Of a DNA stretch of 64,000 nucleotides, positions 9,104-16,750 are shown in pieces. Position 1 is the first letter of the stretch. Each line of letters starts with the position of its first letter. The stretch is taken from NCBI GenBank assembly GCA_018716975.1, contig DVJE01000001.1, forward strand, positions 106,893 through 170,892, written 5' to 3'. The position numbers and the translations under genes are program-made. This stretch comes from Candidatus Gallacutalibacter stercoravium. Its GTDB lineage: Bacteria; Bacillota; Clostridia; Oscillospirales; Acutalibacteraceae. The notes under the pieces are model-generated. The model made no database searches, was not told where the DNA came from, and was given only the letters and a program-made list of their open reading frames with translations.

Positions 9104-9292
9104 TATCTCATCTCCCCCGCTGATGTTTTCGCCGGGCTGGCTGCCGCCCGCCAAATAAAAGACGCCCTAATCATAGCACAAAACCCGCCGCGTGGAAAGT
9201 ACCCGAATAGGAAAAAACAAAATCGTCATTGTAGCAGAACCGCTGTAGCTAAACCGTACAGCAGTGTGGAGGTAATGCTTCACTTCTATCTC

Positions 9293-9316
9293 CTCGACTA
9301 TTTGTCGAGTTTTATA
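9293..9316 (-). promoter_or_regulatory. Candidate xylB operon promoter with operator dyad
   Basis: On the minus strand a TATAAA hexamer (9316-9311) is followed at once by a perfect inverted repeat CTCGAC-N5-GTCGAG (9309-9293), placed where transcription would begin. A weaker dyad GCTGTA-N9-TACAGC lies at 9242-9262 in the leader. The spacing suggests a repressor site for the sugar operon. No convincing -35 was seen. Confidence 0.45.
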
Positions 9317-9397
9317 CCACAAACAAAACAATGGATAAAATTAATTTTTTAACTAAATTATTTTTGTAAAAAAATTGCAATAATTGTGAAAATGCTG

Positions 9398-9426
9398 TTG
9401 CTTTTTCTGCGACAATATGTTACCAT
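9398..9426 (+). promoter_or_regulatory. Candidate promoter for the lipoprotein-ABC operon
   Basis: TTGCTT (9398-9403) and TACCAT (9421-9426) are 17 bp apart, upstream of the lipoprotein gene with a leader of about 150 nt. Both hexamers are imperfect. The rest of the 9104-9581 gap is AT-rich and carries the divergent xylB control region. Confidence 0.3.
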
Positions 9427-9581
9427 GTGATTGCAGATTAAATTCACCGTGGTTAAAACACACTGCTCGGGCTTCCGCCCCCATAGGGCTAGCCGCCGCT
9501 CCCAGCCGGTTGCCTGCGCCGGCCTGGGAGCAAGAAAAAGCAGTATCTATTATTGAAGGACAAATCACAGTGAGGTGCGTT

Positions 9582-10769
9582 ATGAAAGCTACAAAAAAGC
9601 TAACCGCCCTTTTGCTGGCGGCGTCTTGCCTGCTGGCCCCCGGCTGTTTTCCCGACGGTTCCTCTGCGCCCACCACCGCCGCCACCAACAGCGAGGCGCT
9701 AACCGCTATCTCCTCCCCCAGCCGCCTACAGCAAGACCTGGGCGAAAACCTGACGGTGGACGCCGATATAGACGTGCCCGAAACCTTGGACTTTCACCGT
9801 TACGCCGCCCGGGAGATGAATATTGATTTTGACACCTTTACCCAGGCTGCAAAGCTTATCTACCCGGCGGACGCGCATATTACCTTCGTAGAAGACACTG
9901 CCTCAGAGGATCGTACCCACTACCAAGCTGATACAGGAAACGAAGACTGGTTTGCATATTTTCACACTTCCGAAAGTGATTACTGCTCTTTTTCTTTGCC
10001 TCGCTTTTCTAGCCAATATTATAGTCTCGTTACCAGTTCATATGGCGAAACTGTGCGGCAGGACATGCGCCGGGTTTTCCCCAACAACCGGCTGGATGGG
10101 TGGGATCCTCAGGAGGCCATCCGCTTGGTAAAGGAAAAGCTGGATGTTCTCGGCGTCCCTATCGCCAGCACCCCTGAGGTGTTCGCCTTGGATGTGGATT
10201 CTTTACAAAAGGAATGGGTGGCCAACTGGAAGATTGCCGGAGATAAATTAAGCGAAGAGTACGGGGAGGAACCCGTCACCTGGACCAAGGAAGACGAAGC
10301 TTATGTTATTTATTACCGCCTTGTCGCTCCCGACGGTCACCCAATCAACCGCTGCACCTATATTCCAGGCAATGAGGAGCAATTGGGTGCAATCACCAGC
10401 TGCGCCGCCCGGGGTACGGTGGACAAGGAAGGCTTGCTGGAGCTGAGCGTCAACGGCATGCTGGAGGTTACCGAAGAACTGGGGCCCCAAGAAATCAAGG
10501 TGGATTTGGATCAGGTGCTGGAACAAATCCAGCAAAAATATGAAGCCATGATTACAACCAACCCTGTTGTGGTAACCCGCATCGGGTTGGAATACCTGCC
10601 CCAGCTTACCGACGCCCAGCAAAGAACCTATGAGCTGATACCCGTTTGGGTGGTTGAAACACACGAGCGGAAATATACAGGCGGCGGCGAGGCGGAGACC
10701 TCCCTTGTCCCCCTGCCGCCTGTTCTGATAGACGCCGCCACCGGCCAAGAAATTATGGTGGCGGGGTAA
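9582..10769 (+). CDS. Lipoprotein of an ABC transporter operon
   Basis: A 395-aa secreted lipoprotein: positively charged start MKATKKLTALLLAA, then a lipobox LAPGC with the modified cysteine at residue 22, followed by a Ser/Thr-rich tether. The remainder is a predicted extracellular alpha/beta domain I do not recognise by name; the C-terminal third (from about residue 330, GLEYLPQL... LIPVWVVET) resembles a peptidase-inhibitor or PepSY-like strand pattern only loosely. The ATG at 9582 has GAGGTG upstream; the open frame extends to 9417 without a ribosome site. It is 14 bp ahead of the first permease gene, so it probably works with the transporter at the membrane. Confidence 0.7.
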   Translation: MKATKKLTALLLAASCLLAPGCFPDGSSAPTTAATNSEALTAISSPSRLQQDLGENLTVDADIDVPETLDFHRYAAREMNIDFDTFTQAAKLIYPADAHITFVEDTASEDRTHYQADTGNEDWFAYFHTSESDYCSFSLPRFSSQYYSLVTSSYGETVRQDMRRVFPNNRLDGWDPQEAIRLVKEKLDVLGVPIASTPEVFALDVDSLQKEWVANWKIAGDKLSEEYGEEPVTWTKEDEAYVIYYRLVAPDGHPINRCTYIPGNEEQLGAITSCAARGTVDKEGLLELSVNGMLEVTEELGPQEIKVDLDQVLEQIQQKYEAMITTNPVVVTRIGLEYLPQLTDAQQRTYELIPVWVVETHERKYTGGGEAETSLVPLPPVLIDAATGQEIMVAG

Positions 10770-10783
10770 AGGAGCGTGAAACT

Positions 10784-11596
10784 ATGCATGCAAGCAAACC
10801 CAAGCGCCGGGCCGTTACGGTGGCGTTGTATCAATTGGCTACCTCCCCCGCCTTTTACTTGGCGATTGTGGGGATCGTTTTGTTAAACTTTGCCGCCATG
10901 TGGGAAACCTTGTGGCTTGAAATCCCTGCCGACACAGGATTTATTGATTTTGCTTACGTTATGAGCTATGTTGTAAACCTTTCGTATTTTGTTTATCTTT
11001 ATGTGTTCTTGGCGTCTGTGCCTTATGTAACCAGCTTTTGCGGCGATCAAAACTGCCAATACATTAAGCCTATGGTGGTTCGCTGCGGGGTGCGGCGCTA
11101 TTGCGTTTCTAAAATATTGGGGTGCGCCCTGTCGGCCTATTTGGTGATCATGGTAGGGTTGCTGCTTACCAGCGGATTGGTTTTGCTGCGCTACCCCATG
11201 TTTAACGGATATTCTTATGATCTGTTGACCCCTCCTTTTAACGAATTAGCACACGGCCCCGTGCCCATGCTGTATTTTATTTTTCAATACTCCTGCCTTG
11301 GCATGAACGCCGCCCTGTGGGCGGTGGTGGGGCTTACCGTATCGGCCTGGCTGCCCAACCGCTTTGTTGCCCTGGCCAGCCCCCTGTTTTTTTACTACAT
11401 TTTAACCGACCTGTTGTCAAAATGGTTGCCTGCCTGGATCAGCCCCTTTTCATTGGGGAAGGGCGCGGATGTGTTGGGCCTGCCTGCCTGGCCAACCTTT
11501 TTGTATATTACGGGCGTCTTTATCGTTCTGATTATTCTGGTGGGCTTGGTTTTTACCCATCTGGTAAAAAGGAGGGTGCGCAATGAGCTGGTTTAG
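10784..11596 (+). CDS. ABC-2-like membrane subunit 1
   Basis: A 270-aa polytopic membrane protein with about six predicted helices (around residues 22-42, 60-85, 112-135, 165-195, 200-220, 235-262). The cytoplasmic loop YIKPMVVRCGVRRYCVSKILG resembles the coupling segment of ABC-2-type export permeases. It has no nucleotide-binding domain; the ATPase is two genes downstream. The stop overlaps the start of the next permease by 14 bp. Substrate unknown. Confidence 0.7.
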   Translation: MHASKPKRRAVTVALYQLATSPAFYLAIVGIVLLNFAAMWETLWLEIPADTGFIDFAYVMSYVVNLSYFVYLYVFLASVPYVTSFCGDQNCQYIKPMVVRCGVRRYCVSKILGCALSAYLVIMVGLLLTSGLVLLRYPMFNGYSYDLLTPPFNELAHGPVPMLYFIFQYSCLGMNAALWAVVGLTVSAWLPNRFVALASPLFFYYILTDLLSKWLPAWISPFSLGKGADVLGLPAWPTFLYITGVFIVLIILVGLVFTHLVKRRVRNELV

Positions 11597-12446
11597 AAAA
11601 AGCTGGGCCGTATGCCGGCAAAACTTTCGGCGTTGGGCCGCCGATTACCGCGTTTGGGTGGTCGCCATGGCCGCCGCAATCTTTGTACATTACTTTACCC
11701 GGGGGGTTTACAATTTTTCTGTTATGGCAAATTTGCCCGTTTCTCCTTGGTATTTTCCTTTTTTGTATAACCACGGCCTGGTGAAGCTGTTTTTCTTTCT
11801 CCCCCTGGTGCTGCTGTTTTGCAACGCCCCCTTTATTGATGACATCCAGCCTTATGTGCTGGTGCGCAGCGGCCGCCGTTGCTGGGGAGTGGGGCAGGTG
11901 CTGTATGTGGTGCTGGCCACGGCGATATATTTTCTCTTTCTCATTTTGTGCACCTTTTTGTTTATGGCGCCGCGCCTTACCTTCACCACTGAATGGGGCA
12001 AAGTAATCGGCACCTTGGCCTCCACCAACGCCGCCTTTTCTATGGACCAACCCAGCTATGTTTCTCACCACGTATATTTTTACTTTGAGCCGCTTATCGC
12101 CATGTGGTATTCCTTTTTGCTTTCGTGGCTGGCGGGCTGTGTGCTGGGGCTGCTGATATATGTGGTTAACCTGGCCACCGACGTTCGCTCTTTGGGCGTG
12201 CTGGCGGGCTGCGTGCTGCTCTTTTGGGATACCTGTGCAGCCGGCATGGCAAATTTCACACCGGAGCTTGTTAAATTCTCGCCCCTTTCGTGGAGCAACC
12301 TAAATCTGATCGATATCGGCGGGCAAACGTCTTACCCATCCATTACCTATGTGATGGTGGGGTACATCCTGCTGATCGGCGGTTTGTGCGTGGCGGCCGT
12401 ACTACTCAGCCGCAAAAAAACCGTTACCGTGCTGCCGCCTGTATAA
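11583..12446 (+). CDS. ABC-2-like membrane subunit 2
   Basis: A 287-aa integral membrane protein with about six predicted helices. The segment DIQPYVLVRSGRRCWGVGQVLYVVLAT matches the position and character of the coupling loop in the neighbouring permease, so the two probably form a heterodimeric channel. The start ATGAGCTGG has GGAGGGTGCGCA upstream inside the previous gene, implying translational coupling. Substrate unknown; similar lipoprotein/permease/ATPase sets are often exporters or self-protection systems. Confidence 0.7.
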   Translation: MSWFRKSWAVCRQNFRRWAADYRVWVVAMAAAIFVHYFTRGVYNFSVMANLPVSPWYFPFLYNHGLVKLFFFLPLVLLFCNAPFIDDIQPYVLVRSGRRCWGVGQVLYVVLATAIYFLFLILCTFLFMAPRLTFTTEWGKVIGTLASTNAAFSMDQPSYVSHHVYFYFEPLIAMWYSFLLSWLAGCVLGLLIYVVNLATDVRSLGVLAGCVLLFWDTCAAGMANFTPELVKFSPLSWSNLNLIDIGGQTSYPSITYVMVGYILLIGGLCVAAVLLSRKKTVTVLPPV

Positions 12447-12478
12447 GGCAGCTTACAAACACAAAAGGAGGATGCCGG

Positions 12479-13123
12479 ATGGCTGAACAAGAATACGCGG
12501 TACAAATTCAAAACGTTAGCAAAAGCTTTGGCGCCGCCAAAGTGCTGGACGATATCTCTTTAAACTTTGAAAAAGGAAAAATACACGGCCTGATTGGGCG
12601 CAACGGTTCAGGCAAAACCATGCTGCTAAAATGCATTTGCGGCTTTGTGGTGCCCACCAGCGGCTCGGTGTTGGTAAGCGGGCTGCAGGTGGGCAAGGAT
12701 GTGGACGTTCCCCCCAGCGTAGGTATTATTATTGAGGCGCCGGGTTTTCTGCCTAATTACGACGGCTTTACCAATTTAAAATTTTTGGCTATGATTCAAA
12801 AAAAGATTGATAAAGAAAAAATTTCCAGTACCATCCAACGGGTAGGGCTGGATCCCAAAAGCAAAAAACACGTGGGCAAATATTCGCTGGGTATGCGCCA
12901 ACGCCTGGGCATTGCCCAAGCGCTAATGGAAGATCCCGATTTGCTGATTTTGGATGAACCCATGAACGGGCTTGATAACCGCGGGGTGGACGATATGCGC
13001 AAGCTGTTCATGAGCTTGCGGGATGAAGGAAAAACTATTTTAATAGCCAGCCATGGCAAGGAGGATATTGAAATCCTCTGCGATACGGTGCACGAGTTAG
13101 ACAGCGGCCACTTGATTTCTTAA
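12479..13123 (+). CDS. ABC transporter ATP-binding protein
   Basis: A 214-aa cytoplasmic ATPase. Walker A GRNGSGKTMLLK, signature YSLGMRQRLGIAQAL (the LGMRQ form common in ABC-2 exporters rather than LSGGQ), Walker B DLLILDEPMNGLD with catalytic glutamate, and H-loop ASHGKED. The open frame starts at 12290, but MAEQEYAVQ at 12479 has AAAGGAGG nine bases upstream. It energises the two preceding membrane proteins. Short compared with bacitracin-type BcrA proteins (about 300 aa), lacking their C-terminal domain. Confidence 0.9.
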   Translation: MAEQEYAVQIQNVSKSFGAAKVLDDISLNFEKGKIHGLIGRNGSGKTMLLKCICGFVVPTSGSVLVSGLQVGKDVDVPPSVGIIIEAPGFLPNYDGFTNLKFLAMIQKKIDKEKISSTIQRVGLDPKSKKHVGKYSLGMRQRLGIAQALMEDPDLLILDEPMNGLDNRGVDDMRKLFMSLRDEGKTILIASHGKEDIEILCDTVHELDSGHLIS

Positions 13124-13235
13124 TCTTTTCTCTGCTAGGCCGTGCATCGTAAGAAGCGGCGAAAACACCGGAAAATAGCGCACCTTACCAGCACCTTTTC
13201 TTCGCTCTCTCCTTTTTTCACTTTCTTTTTCATAT

Positions 13236-13275
13236 GCAAAAGCGCGCGGATTTTTCATGCTCCGCGCGCTTTTGC
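13236..13275. terminator. Terminator between convergent ABC and rsiV-like genes
   Basis: A perfect 15-bp stem: GCAAAAGCGCGCGGA (13236-13250) and its complement (13261-13275) around a 10-base loop. It lies between the convergent ATPase and anti-sigma genes; the T/A tracts are inside the stem ends. Confidence 0.75.
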
Positions 13276-13295
13276 TATGCTCCGGCCAAGCAATG

Positions 13296-14189
13296 TTACT
13301 CTGCTTGGCCATTATTTTCAGTTGTTATAGTAAACTCTTGAATGCCGATATATCCAGGCCCGATGCTGTATTTCGGAAACACCACCACCACATTGCCGCC
13401 GGCATCAATATAAAAGGGTTGGCTGCTGTCGATCCCCTGGAACGCGGCGTCTTTCATCAGCGGATCCTCCGGGCTAAAATATTCCGCTTCACCGCTTGCC
13501 TCCCGCTGAGCCATCTGCTGGCGCACGCTGCTGTCAACAATCTGCTTATAGTTTTCTCCCAGCATGTCCTGCAAGGTAATCTCCCGGCCCGACGGCAGAT
13601 GGATGTTATAGAAAAATTGTTCCTGCCTGGCGTTGGCGGCGCTAACACTTTCATTAATCACAAACGAAAGGATATCTCCCTGAGAATGCTTTACCTCATA
13701 GTCGATGGTTATCTTTGTGGGAATATATTGGGCCGGATCACCACCAGTATCCAGATAGGCCTGGCGGTTCTCTTTGGCACAGGCCTTTTCCTGCTGCACA
13801 ATGGCATCTATTTTTGCACTGATTTCCTGGTTAATTCGCTGCTCCAGCTCTCCATTGCCGGTATTCGAAAGCGCGGGCAACTGCACTTGCACATAGCTGC
13901 TTTCGTCGGCCTGCTCATATTGCCGAAAGGTAAACACCCTTGCAACCTGCCCCACTACAGGGATGTTATACATGCTTTCGGCAAAGGCCCTGCTGGAATT
14001 AAGCAAAACAACAAAAAGTAAACAGCAAGCCGTGGCCGCATAAATAAAAGGACGGTGCCATCTGATTTGCTTTTTGGCGTGTACCGCCGCTCCTTGTCCT
14101 TGCGCCATGGCGGCACGCAGCCGTTGATCCAGCCCGGCGGGCGGGGTAATCTTTTGATAAAGCAGCTTGGCCTTTTGCAACTGCTTCAC
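13296..14189 (-). CDS. rsiV: RsiV-like anti-sigma factor (DUF3298 type)
   Basis: A 297-aa single-pass membrane protein: cytoplasmic N-terminus of about 50 residues, a transmembrane helix (FIYAATACCLLFVVLLNSS, about 50-68), and an extracellular DUF4163/DUF3298-like domain (LPSGREITLQDMLGENYKQIVD; FYIDAGGNVVVVFPKYSIGPGYIGI). In B. subtilis RsiV sequesters SigV and is degraded when it binds lysozyme. The start is GTG at 14189, three bases after the sigma stop, with GGAGG within the end of the sigma gene. Same role is inferred here from family and context. Confidence 0.85.
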   Translation of the reverse strand: MKQLQKAKLLYQKITPPAGLDQRLRAAMAQGQGAAVHAKKQIRWHRPFIYAATACCLLFVVLLNSSRAFAESMYNIPVVGQVARVFTFRQYEQADESSYVQVQLPALSNTGNGELEQRINQEISAKIDAIVQQEKACAKENRQAYLDTGGDPAQYIPTKITIDYEVKHSQGDILSFVINESVSAANARQEQFFYNIHLPSGREITLQDMLGENYKQIVDSSVRQQMAQREASGEAEYFSPEDPLMKDAAFQGIDSSQPFYIDAGGNVVVVFPKYSIGPGYIGIQEFTITTENNGQAE

Positions 14190-14192
14190 AGG

Positions 14193-14714
14193 TTACGCCT
14201 CCTCCCCCATTTCATTTTTCAGCAGGCGAAGGGCTTTATATAACCGCGCTTTCACCGTGCTTAATTTTAAACCGGTAACTGCCGAAACCTCTTCTAGTTT
14301 TAAATCTTCAAAGTAGCGCAACACCACAATACCCCGCAGCTTGGGATCCAACCGTTCTACCGCACGATATAGATCAATCGCCTGGGGAATATCGGTCTCC
14401 TCGCTGGTTAGCCCATCCAGCGCCGAAGCTTCTGCCAAACGGCGTTTATTGCGGCGCAGGTAGCTGATGCTTTCGTTTACCACAATGCGATACACCCAAG
14501 CCTTTAGGTGACAATCTTCTTTCAGCCGGTCCTTGTTGGCTAGGGCTTTCACCGCTGCTTCTTGCACCACATCCATGGCGGCATCGGGCTGCCGCACATA
14601 ACTCATTGCCAAACGATATAGGTCGGCCTGGCTGGCTATAATATAGTCCTCCAGCTGTTGTTCCAAGCGGCGCCTCTCTTCGTTTTGGGCGCCGGCGCCC
14701 CCGCTCTTTGGCAA
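14193..14714 (-). CDS. sigV: ECF sigma factor, SigV-like
   Basis: A 173-aa extracytoplasmic-function sigma factor. Region 2: LAMSYVRQPDAAMDVVQEAAVKAL and HLKAWVYRIVVNESISYLRRNKR. Region 4: LDPKLRGIVVLRYFEDLKLEEVSAVTGLKLSTVKARLYKALRLLK. The start is a TTG at 14714 with GGAAGGG seven bases upstream. It immediately precedes the RsiV-like anti-sigma gene and follows the DUF4358-like lipoprotein by 30 bp, so all may be one operon, likely autoregulated. Confidence 0.9.
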   Translation of the reverse strand: MPKSGGAGAQNEERRRLEQQLEDYIIASQADLYRLAMSYVRQPDAAMDVVQEAAVKALANKDRLKEDCHLKAWVYRIVVNESISYLRRNKRRLAEASALDGLTSEETDIPQAIDLYRAVERLDPKLRGIVVLRYFEDLKLEEVSAVTGLKLSTVKARLYKALRLLKNEMGEEA

Positions 14715-14744
14715 TGTATTTCCCTTCCTTCGCGCGGGCGGCCC

Positions 14745-15227
14745 TTAACCTTGCAGCAATGCCTGAGCCGCCTCGTTGTCATCAGAAATACATAGTACCA
14801 CCTGCACCCCATTCTTTTCAAGAACCGGATCCTCTAACTTTTGCAATTCGGCGGGAACATAGTCCTCAAAATCTTCCCTCTGGCGCTCCACACGCTTTTG
14901 CAGTGCTTCATAAATCCGCTGGGCTGCTTCGTCGCTGGTTGCGTCCAACACGGCGATTTCCTCAGCCGTTGCGCCGGTGCTCATATAGACCTTGCCCTGA
15001 GCTACATCCTGCTCGTCGATGCTGTATTGCGTCAGCGCCACGGTTAGATCCACCTCAGACATTTGATCCACAAAGGTAATGCCGTTTTTTAAGCGATCCG
15101 CTACCTCCCCGGCGCTGGCTGTGGGTTGCGCCTCGTTTTCGCCGGAGCTACAGCCCACAGCTCCCATCATTACACACAAAGCGGCCAAAGCCGTCACAAT
15201 AGCAACCCAACGTTTCATTCTTCTCAC
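14745..15227 (-). CDS. DUF4358-like lipoprotein
   Basis: A 160-aa secreted lipoprotein: basic start, hydrophobic core, lipobox GAVGC with Cys26, then a small domain resembling DUF4358 (VADRLKNGITFVDQMSEVDLTVALTQYSID; MSTGATAEEIAVLDATSDEAAQ). A GTG at 15227 with AAGGAGG eight bases upstream is preferred over the ATG at 15218. DUF4358 lipoproteins are often encoded beside SGNH hydrolases and MBOAT acyltransferases; here the SGNH gene is directly upstream but no MBOAT is present. Exact function unknown. Confidence 0.75.
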   Translation of the reverse strand: MRRMKRWVAIVTALAALCVMMGAVGCSSGENEAQPTASAGEVADRLKNGITFVDQMSEVDLTVALTQYSIDEQDVAQGKVYMSTGATAEEIAVLDATSDEAAQRIYEALQKRVERQREDFEDYVPAELQKLEDPVLEKNGVQVVLCISDDNEAAQALLQG

Positions 15228-15309
15228 AATAAATTCCTCCTTAAAATAACTATCCTTATTTTTCATAAAACGGGCGATACCGTCCGCTAAAAGACAATTG
15301 CTGCGGTGA

Positions 15310-16248
15310 TTACACCGTGTGTTCTTTTAAGTAATCTCGCCATAAAGCGCAGGATGCCTGGTTAACATGCACGCCGTCTACCGAATCCTCCGGTGGCAGC
15401 GCGCCGTCTTCTCCGGCAAGGGCCTCCCACACGTTTACGTAATACACCCCTTTCTGCTGGCACATCTGGGCGATTAGCCCGTTATACTCCTGTATCTTCG
15501 CGTTGTTATACACCGGATCCTTTTGTTCCTTTTCGGTAGAAACCGGCAATATAGACTGCACATAGATAAGGGCGTTGGGCTGGCGGGCGCGGATGGCATC
15601 GATTAATTCCCCATACTTTTGTTGAAATACCTCGCTGTATACCCATCCCAGCTCGTTAACTCCCAGCATGATATAAACTTTGCCAAAGGTTTGCTGTTCC
15701 AGCGCCTCCAAAACGGTTACCCGCCCATTGGCGGTATCCACTGCGTCTTTGGTGTAGATATTATCCACAGCCAAACCCTTAACGGTGTAGTAGGTGGCGT
15801 TGATGCCAGAGTATATCATAAACCCTTCGGTGCGCGAATCTCCAATAAAAACAGCGTCACTGAAATATTCGTCCCCCACCGGATCACTTTGAGGAACAGC
15901 TGCTCCCACCGTAGTTACCGTCTCCCCGGTGGAAGACTCTCCGGCGCTTTGCGGTGCAGCGGAAGATGCGGGAGGCTGGGACTCCGGCTGAGATTCCGGC
16001 GGCGTGCTTTCTTCAACTGCGCTTTGCTCCGGCTGGACCTCACTGCTCGGCGGTGCAACGGAAGCAGGCGGCGCTTCGCTTTCCGAAGCCGCCACTCCAT
16101 TGCCAGAGAACCGACCTACAGCAGCCCACACGCCTACGCCCACAGCTGCTAGCAGCGCTACCATACAGGTTGAAAGCACGACTCGGTTGATGATAACGCG
16201 GCGACGTCTTCTTTTTGTCTTTTGATATCGTATCACTTTTCTATTCAT
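15310..16248 (-). CDS. Membrane-anchored SGNH/GDSL hydrolase
   Basis: A 312-aa protein: strongly basic cytoplasmic start (KTKRRRRR), one transmembrane helix (about 24-44), a Pro/Ser/Glu-rich linker (about 55-120), then an extracellular SGNH esterase domain. Block I is FIGDSRTEG with nucleophile Ser138, block III-like GVNELG, and block V DGVHVN with the catalytic Asp-His pair. Such domains add or remove O-acetyl groups on cell-wall polymers. With the lipoprotein and SigV/RsiV-like genes downstream it suggests an envelope modification cassette. Substrate not deducible. Confidence 0.85.
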   Translation of the reverse strand: MNRKVIRYQKTKRRRRRVIINRVVLSTCMVALLAAVGVGVWAAVGRFSGNGVAASESEAPPASVAPPSSEVQPEQSAVEESTPPESQPESQPPASSAAPQSAGESSTGETVTTVGAAVPQSDPVGDEYFSDAVFIGDSRTEGFMIYSGINATYYTVKGLAVDNIYTKDAVDTANGRVTVLEALEQQTFGKVYIMLGVNELGWVYSEVFQQKYGELIDAIRARQPNALIYVQSILPVSTEKEQKDPVYNNAKIQEYNGLIAQMCQQKGVYYVNVWEALAGEDGALPPEDSVDGVHVNQASCALWRDYLKEHTV

Positions 16249-16482
16249 AATATCCCTCTATCTTTACAAGCGAAATCTCGCCTTATTGTTGTTAGGAACC
16301 GCGCAGCGCTTCCTTTTCATTTGTTCTTACATAATATAAACGCCCAGCACCGGCAAAAAGTTAACGGTAAAACAAAAAAATAAAATATTTTTTTGCGCAG
16401 CTGCATCGAACAGGAGCCAAGCCGTATCAAACAGTATTATGAAACCGGTTAAAGCGGTTGTACGCAACTGCGTTGCGCACAC

Positions 16483-16491
16483 ATTATACCA
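16483..16491 (-). promoter_or_regulatory. Extended -10 promoter for the SGNH operon
   Basis: On the minus strand TGGTATAAT (16491-16483) is an extended -10. It is followed by the dyad GCGCAACGCAGTTGCG near the start of the transcript. The leader to the SGNH gene is about 225 nt and shows no convincing ORF. The rest of the 16249-16750 gap carries this promoter and the divergent heparinase control region. Confidence 0.5.
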
Positions 16492-16596
16492 TATCTTCGC
16501 CCCCACGCGGCAAAAACGCCCAAAATAAAAAATATTGTTACACACACCCATAAGGCTCTTCTATCTTGCTTTTTTAAAACCGCAAGAAAAAAGATT

Positions 16597-16638
16597 TTGA
16601 TAACACAGCCGCTGCCGTATCATGAAAGAAATTCTTTC
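16597..16638 (+). promoter_or_regulatory. Promoter and operator of the heparinase-like gene
   Basis: TTGATA (16597-16602) and TATCAT (16618-16623) are 15 bp apart. The -10 is followed directly by a near-perfect palindrome GAAAGAA-A-TTCTTTC (16624-16638), an ideal repressor position. An outer repeat AGCCGCTG / CAGCGGCT spans the region. Confidence 0.45.
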
Positions 16639-16715
16639 GCACTTTTTATATGCAGCGGCTTAGGATCCATTCCGGTAAGCAGAGCGCCAACCGCAGCGCG
16701 TTATTACATGACTTT

Positions 16716-16732
16716 GATCCAAACTCTGGATC
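16716..16732. repeat. Dyad GATCCA-N5-TGGATC before heparinase start
   Basis: Perfect 6-bp arms (16716-16721, 16727-16732) end six bases before the AGGGGG ribosome site. Could be a second operator or an RNA hairpin affecting translation. Confidence 0.4.
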
Positions 16733-16750
16733 GTGAATAGGGGGATGTTT

